Shown here in pieces: positions 32,587-34,483 of a stretch of 34,483 bases of DNA. A program made the translations under genes and the position numbers. The DNA lies in IMG/VR virus record IMGVR_UViG_3300030329_001879, positions 1-34,483 of that record; one strand, given 5' to 3'. Under the pieces are notes generated by a model. That model had not been told where the DNA came from. It made no database searches and saw nothing but the letters and a program-made list of their open reading frames with translations. Each line of letters starts with the position of its first letter. Within the stretch, counting starts at the first letter, position 1. This stretch comes from a virus.

Positions 32587-33067
32587 CATTTCCTTTTGAA
32601 CCTTTGCCTTTTAATATATCTTCGACCTGTTGCTGTGGGCTAATGTCACTGGTTTCCTCGGTTTCCTCTACCTTTTTAATAACTTTGAAGCGGTCACGCA
32701 GGTCCGACAGTACTTCTTTAGCCGTATCATCGACTGAAGTTGTCTGTGGTCGATACTTTTCTGCCCAGTGAGCGTTAAGTAAAGCTATTAACAGTACAGG
32801 ATTGTCTTTTGAACTCTGCTCTTTTACACGATTAACAGCTATATCCTGCAACATTTCCCTGAAATTGAACTTAGCTTCCTCAAATCTCTCCTTGAAACCC
32901 TGAATATCGTCCTTAATCCAGCGTGTAGGGGTTCTCCTGCTAATATTCATCTCCTTCGCTGCAGCACGTATGCTGCCCAACTCGGAATATAAACTTAGAA
33001 ACAGGTCCTGACGGGCTTTAACATCCTCAGGTTCCTTACCATCTATAGCAGAATTAGTCCAAGACAT
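32579..33067 (-). CDS. terminase small subunit
   Basis: A 162-residue protein upstream of the large terminase. The N-terminal region has a helix-turn-helix (YSELGSIRAAAKEMNISRRT, then PTRWIKDD, about residues 27-54), the DNA-recognising part of small terminases. A helical oligomerisation region follows (EEAKFNFREMLQDIAVNRVK; LLIALLNAHWAEKYRP), then an acidic Lys/Glu-rich tail (KKVEETEETSDISPQQQVE). Small subunits bind the pac or cos site and recruit the large subunit. The stop overlaps the gene downstream, and its ATG sits at the stop of the basic peptide gene. Confidence 0.72.
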   Translation of the reverse strand: MSWTNSAIDGKEPEDVKARQDLFLSLYSELGSIRAAAKEMNISRRTPTRWIKDDIQGFKERFEEAKFNFREMLQDIAVNRVKEQSSKDNPVLLIALLNAHWAEKYRPQTTSVDDTAKEVLSDLRDRFKVIKKVEETEETSDISPQQQVEDILKGKGSKGNDG

Positions 33068-33186
33068 CAGTGTTTCTTCTTCTTTCTTGTATTAGTCATC
33101 TTCTTACCAGTCTTCTTTGCGTAAGCAGCTGCCTTTTTCCTTCCTGCAGCGGAATACTTGAAGTGTCTTTTACCTACTTTTGGCAT
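33067..33186 (-). CDS. 39-residue very basic phage peptide
   Basis: The peptide MPKVGKRHFKYSAAGRKKAA continues with AYAKKTGKKMTNTRKKKKH. Nearly half the residues are Lys/Arg. The MPKVGxxxFxYxxxG start is a pattern known from many aquatic phages, where this peptide lies next to structural or packaging genes. GGAG five bases before ATG 33186 defines the start better than the upstream frame extension, which lacks such a site. Such peptides may bind DNA in the capsid or the packaging complex. It is the first gene of the late minus-strand operon. Confidence 0.7.
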   Translation of the reverse strand: MPKVGKRHFKYSAAGRKKAAAYAKKTGKKMTNTRKKKKH

Positions 33187-33208
33187 ATTCTCTCCTTCAG
33201 AAGTTTTA

Positions 33209-33223
33209 AAACACATGATAGCA
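33209..33223 (-). promoter_or_regulatory. extended -10 promoter candidate for the late operon
   Basis: On the minus strand TGCTATCAT (33223 to 33215) is an extended -10 (TG-n-TATCAT, 5/6 to TATAAT), and transcription would start near 33208, about 20 bases before ATG 33186. The -35 region is poor (TTTACC with a 19-base gap), which extended -10 promoters can tolerate. No other good start is seen close to the first late gene. This is a weak prediction. Confidence 0.35.
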
Positions 33224-33459
33224 TCAAATTGCAGGGAGCGGTAAACAGTGTGTGGTATCTGCCTACCACTTCGACCCCCGTCCAGTATGTCTATCACTGT
33301 ACTAATCTGGGTCCTCCTTGCTAAGCACAGGGCGTATCTGTGTATAATGAATACGGGCTGGGTCACCTCCAAAAGCGTAACCTGCTACTGGTTTTTGTGT
33401 TAGTCCCACAGCCAATATTTCGCTTCATCCAGCCCCCCTGCAGAAAAAGAAAAGAAACT

Positions 33460-33511
33460 CCCCCCTTTAATCCCCCCTCCCTTAACAATCCCTCCCCCCT
33501 ATAGTCCCCCC
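33460..33511 (-). other. G-run tract with G-quadruplex potential
   Basis: The + strand carries C6, C6, C3, C3, C6, C6 blocks in a near-mirror layout (spacers TTTAAT, T, TTAACAAT, T, TATAGT), so the minus strand has six G-runs of 3-6 bases with loops of 1-8 bases. This exceeds the usual four-run criterion for G-quadruplexes. The transcript of the late operon, if it starts upstream, would also carry these G-runs. Two further C6 runs lie at about 33433 and 33804. Confidence 0.6.
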
Positions 33512-33527
33512 AAAGAAAAGAAAAAGA

Positions 33528-33558
33528 CTGTTAACAGTAAACAGTTAACTGTTAACAG
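33528..33558 (+). repeat. GTTAAC palindrome cluster, right copy
   Basis: CTGTTAACAG at 33528-33537, CAGTTAACTG at 33542-33551 and CTGTTAACAG at 33549-33558 overlap in one block. The 16 bases 33541-33556 are identical to 782-797. The block directly precedes, and partly covers, the -35 region of the extended -10 promoter at 33563-33571, the geometry of a repressor operator. GTTAACTG/CAGTTAAC appears again in the terminator stem downstream. Confidence 0.65.
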
Positions 33559-33562
33559 AATC

Positions 33563-33571
33563 TGTTATACT
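33563..33571 (+). promoter_or_regulatory. extended -10 promoter of the candidate small RNA
   Basis: TGT-TATACT is an extended -10 box (TG-n-TATACT, 5/6 to consensus). The -35 region falls on the GTTAAC palindromes and has only partial matches (TTAACT with a 15-base gap). A start near 33578 gives an RNA of about 113 bases ending at the terminator 33623-33691. Confidence 0.4.
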
Positions 33572-33577
33572 GCAATC

Positions 33578-33691
33578 TGTAGTTCAGTTATCTTTATCTC
33601 CTGATAACTGTTACTGGGCTTAGACTCCTGTATCGTTAACTGTTTTTTATGAGGATTCCAGTTAACCTCCCTGATACAGGGGTCTTTTTTT
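33578..33691 (+). ncRNA. candidate small RNA with own promoter and terminator
   Basis: Between the extended -10 and the terminator there is no credible open frame, but there is strong pairing: CAGTTATC (33585-33592) with GATAACTG (33603-33610), an 8 bp hairpin with a 10-base loop; and the terminator, GACTCCTGTATC (33623-33634) with GATACAGGGGTC (33673-33684) around GTTAACTG/CAGTTAAC. A small hairpin ACTGCA/TGTAGT lies at about 33570-33584. The compact promoter-hairpin-terminator layout is that of a regulatory RNA gene or a truncated leader. Targets are not evident. Confidence 0.45.
33623..33691 (+). terminator. strong intrinsic terminator (+ strand)
   Basis: A 12-bp lower stem (33623-33634 with 33673-33684, one T-G wobble), an internal 8-bp stem (GTTAACTG 33635-33642 with CAGTTAAC 33659-33666), a 16-base apical loop and a six-base 3' bulge are followed by seven consecutive T (33685-33691). 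This is the clearest intrinsic terminator in the window. It points into the + strand, so a + strand transcript must end here. Confidence 0.8.
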
Positions 33692-34483
33692 ATTTACAGG
33701 AATAACCTGATAACCGACACCCACGTTTTTTTTAGAAACAGGTACCCCCTTTTAGAGAATCTAAATGTATATGGGTATACTCCTGCTAACCCCCAAAGAC
33801 ACAAGACACACCCCCCGTCAACAACACCACCCCCTCCCCTGCCATCTGCACCCAACAGCAAGCTGTTAGGCTAGATGGAGGGGACTTGTATCCATGCTTC
33901 TAGTTCCCTGTCCCTTTTTCCTCTGGGACTTGTAAGAAAGTAGCCTCCCCTAGTCACTAGGTAGCCTATAGGGGTAGCCAGTAGCCAGATACAGAGGCAC
34001 AAATACCCCCTGCCAACCCTACCCCTTCCCTGACTGGGAGGCTGTCAAATATAGCTCTCCATTTGTGACTGAGGAACTGGGTTAAATTCACCACTCCAGT
34101 GGTCAATTCTGGCTCAGATTTTCAGTCTTCAATTTCTCAGATTCATGAAACAGCTTTCACCTATCAGTCAATTTATTTGTAGCTAATCGTGACTGGCTAA
34201 CTTGGAAAAAGATTTCATAGTAAAAGGGGTATTTTAGGGGTTGACTGATATTCCAGCCCCATTGTACAAATGGTGGACAACTTAATTTTCCTATGTCCCG
34301 ATGGAGGGGGACGGCTGACATCAGACCTGACGAGGTCGGCACATTAACAACTAAATAGTCCAGTCCCGAAGGGGAGGAGCCAAGGAGTACCGAGCTACTG
34401 CTTAGCTGAGAAGCTACAGAAGAACCCATTAATGACTGATTCAGCTTTATGAGAGCAAATCAGGTCTTAATGGAACGGGGAGC
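33692..34483. other. gene-free right end
   Basis: About 790 bases without a convincing gene. It is rich in C-runs at 33740-34030 (G-runs on the minus strand) and then becomes mixed. From 34291 there are close-set hairpins. A Ser-rich minus frame at 34157-34429 is open but has no ribosome site or recognisable protein. The region may hold the late-operon control area, the packaging site, or part of a larger RNA running off the right edge. Confidence 0.4.
34291..34416. ncRNA. hairpin-rich segment, possible structured RNA or packaging site
   Basis: Hairpins in order: GTCCC/GGGAC (34295-34299, 34308-34312); GACCT/AGGTC with a GACG loop (34324-34337), or alternatively GCTGAC with GTCGGC (34314-34319, 34335-34340); CCCGAAGGG around 34367; and TAGCT-GAGA-AGCTA (34403-34416), a 5-bp stem closed by a GNRA tetraloop. 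The strand is not decided. No known RNA family is recognised, and the element may continue beyond the window. Confidence 0.35.

Noticed and set aside
33187-33372. Upstream extension of the 39-residue basic peptide to a TTG near 33372
   Set aside because: The MPKVG start has a clear GGAG site, and the extension has no family similarity and covers the probable promoter.
34314-34370. Hammerhead ribozyme (CTGACGA box at 34327-34333)
   Set aside because: The CUGANGA box is present, but no matching stem II with a GAAA box and no cleavage-site stem could be built.
34157-34429. 90-residue minus-strand frame in the right end
   Set aside because: Ser-rich start without a good ribosome site, no recognisable domain, and overlaps several hairpins. 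Kept only as a remark.
1-34483. CRISPR array or insertion sequence
   Set aside because: No regularly spaced 25-37-base repeats and no transposase or terminal inverted repeats were seen on either strand.

Overview
This window is a tailed-phage genome segment, most likely from a short-tailed (podovirus-like) phage of an aquatic bacterium. The evidence is a complete terminase, portal, scaffold and major-capsid block, tail adaptor and tail fibre genes typical of marine virome contigs (beta-rich repeats with ITFPNLSG and STGNGTDFGDL motifs), and no recognisable tape measure, sheath or tail-tube gene. The left edge cuts an open reading frame, so the genome continues to the left. No integrase, DNA polymerase, endolysin or tRNA was recognised. 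The host cannot be named from the sequence.

Left arm (1-6796, + strand): tightly packed small early/replication genes. They include a DUF3846-like protein, an NGW/TW-motif protein, a Pro-linker protein that may bind ssDNA, a protein ending in a beta-clamp-binding QLSLF motif, a 28-residue zinc-ribbon microprotein, a sigma-region-4-like HTH fused to zinc fingers, a RecB/Cas4-type PD-(D/E)XK nuclease, a RepA-like RecA-fold ATPase, a TubC-like/Cys-cluster protein and a RusA-type resolvase. A near-consensus sigma70 promoter (717-745) and a cluster of GTTAAC palindromes lie before the membrane-protein gene. A roughly 320-base gene-free stretch (4048-4368) is dense in hairpins and is a good candidate structured RNA.

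Right arm (6777-33186, - strand): a near-continuous late operon read from right to left. The order is basic 39-residue peptide, small terminase, 89-residue protein, large terminase, portal, Pro-rich virion proteins, a 2272-residue giant virion/polyvalent protein, scaffold, major capsid protein, Zn-finger protein, decoration-like protein, small proteins, an adaptor with an inserted jelly-roll, a beta-propeller tail protein, a small beta protein, a Vsr-like PD-(D/E)XK protein, two tail fibre proteins, a coiled-coil protein and a membrane-anchored beta protein. Many junctions are ATGA or TAATG overlaps, indicating translational coupling. The two arms converge and overlap at 6777-6796.

Right gene-free end (33187-34483): about 1.3 kb. 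It has an extended -10 promoter candidate for the late operon, a run of C6 blocks (G6 on the transcribed minus strand, G-quadruplex-prone), and GTTAAC palindromes sharing an exact 16-base match with the left-arm leader. Next to these is a compact + strand unit that looks like a small RNA gene with its own extended -10 and a strong intrinsic terminator. Further hairpins lie at 34291-34416 and may belong to another RNA or a packaging/regulatory site. The shared GTTAAC sites suggest one regulator acting on both control regions. This is an inference.
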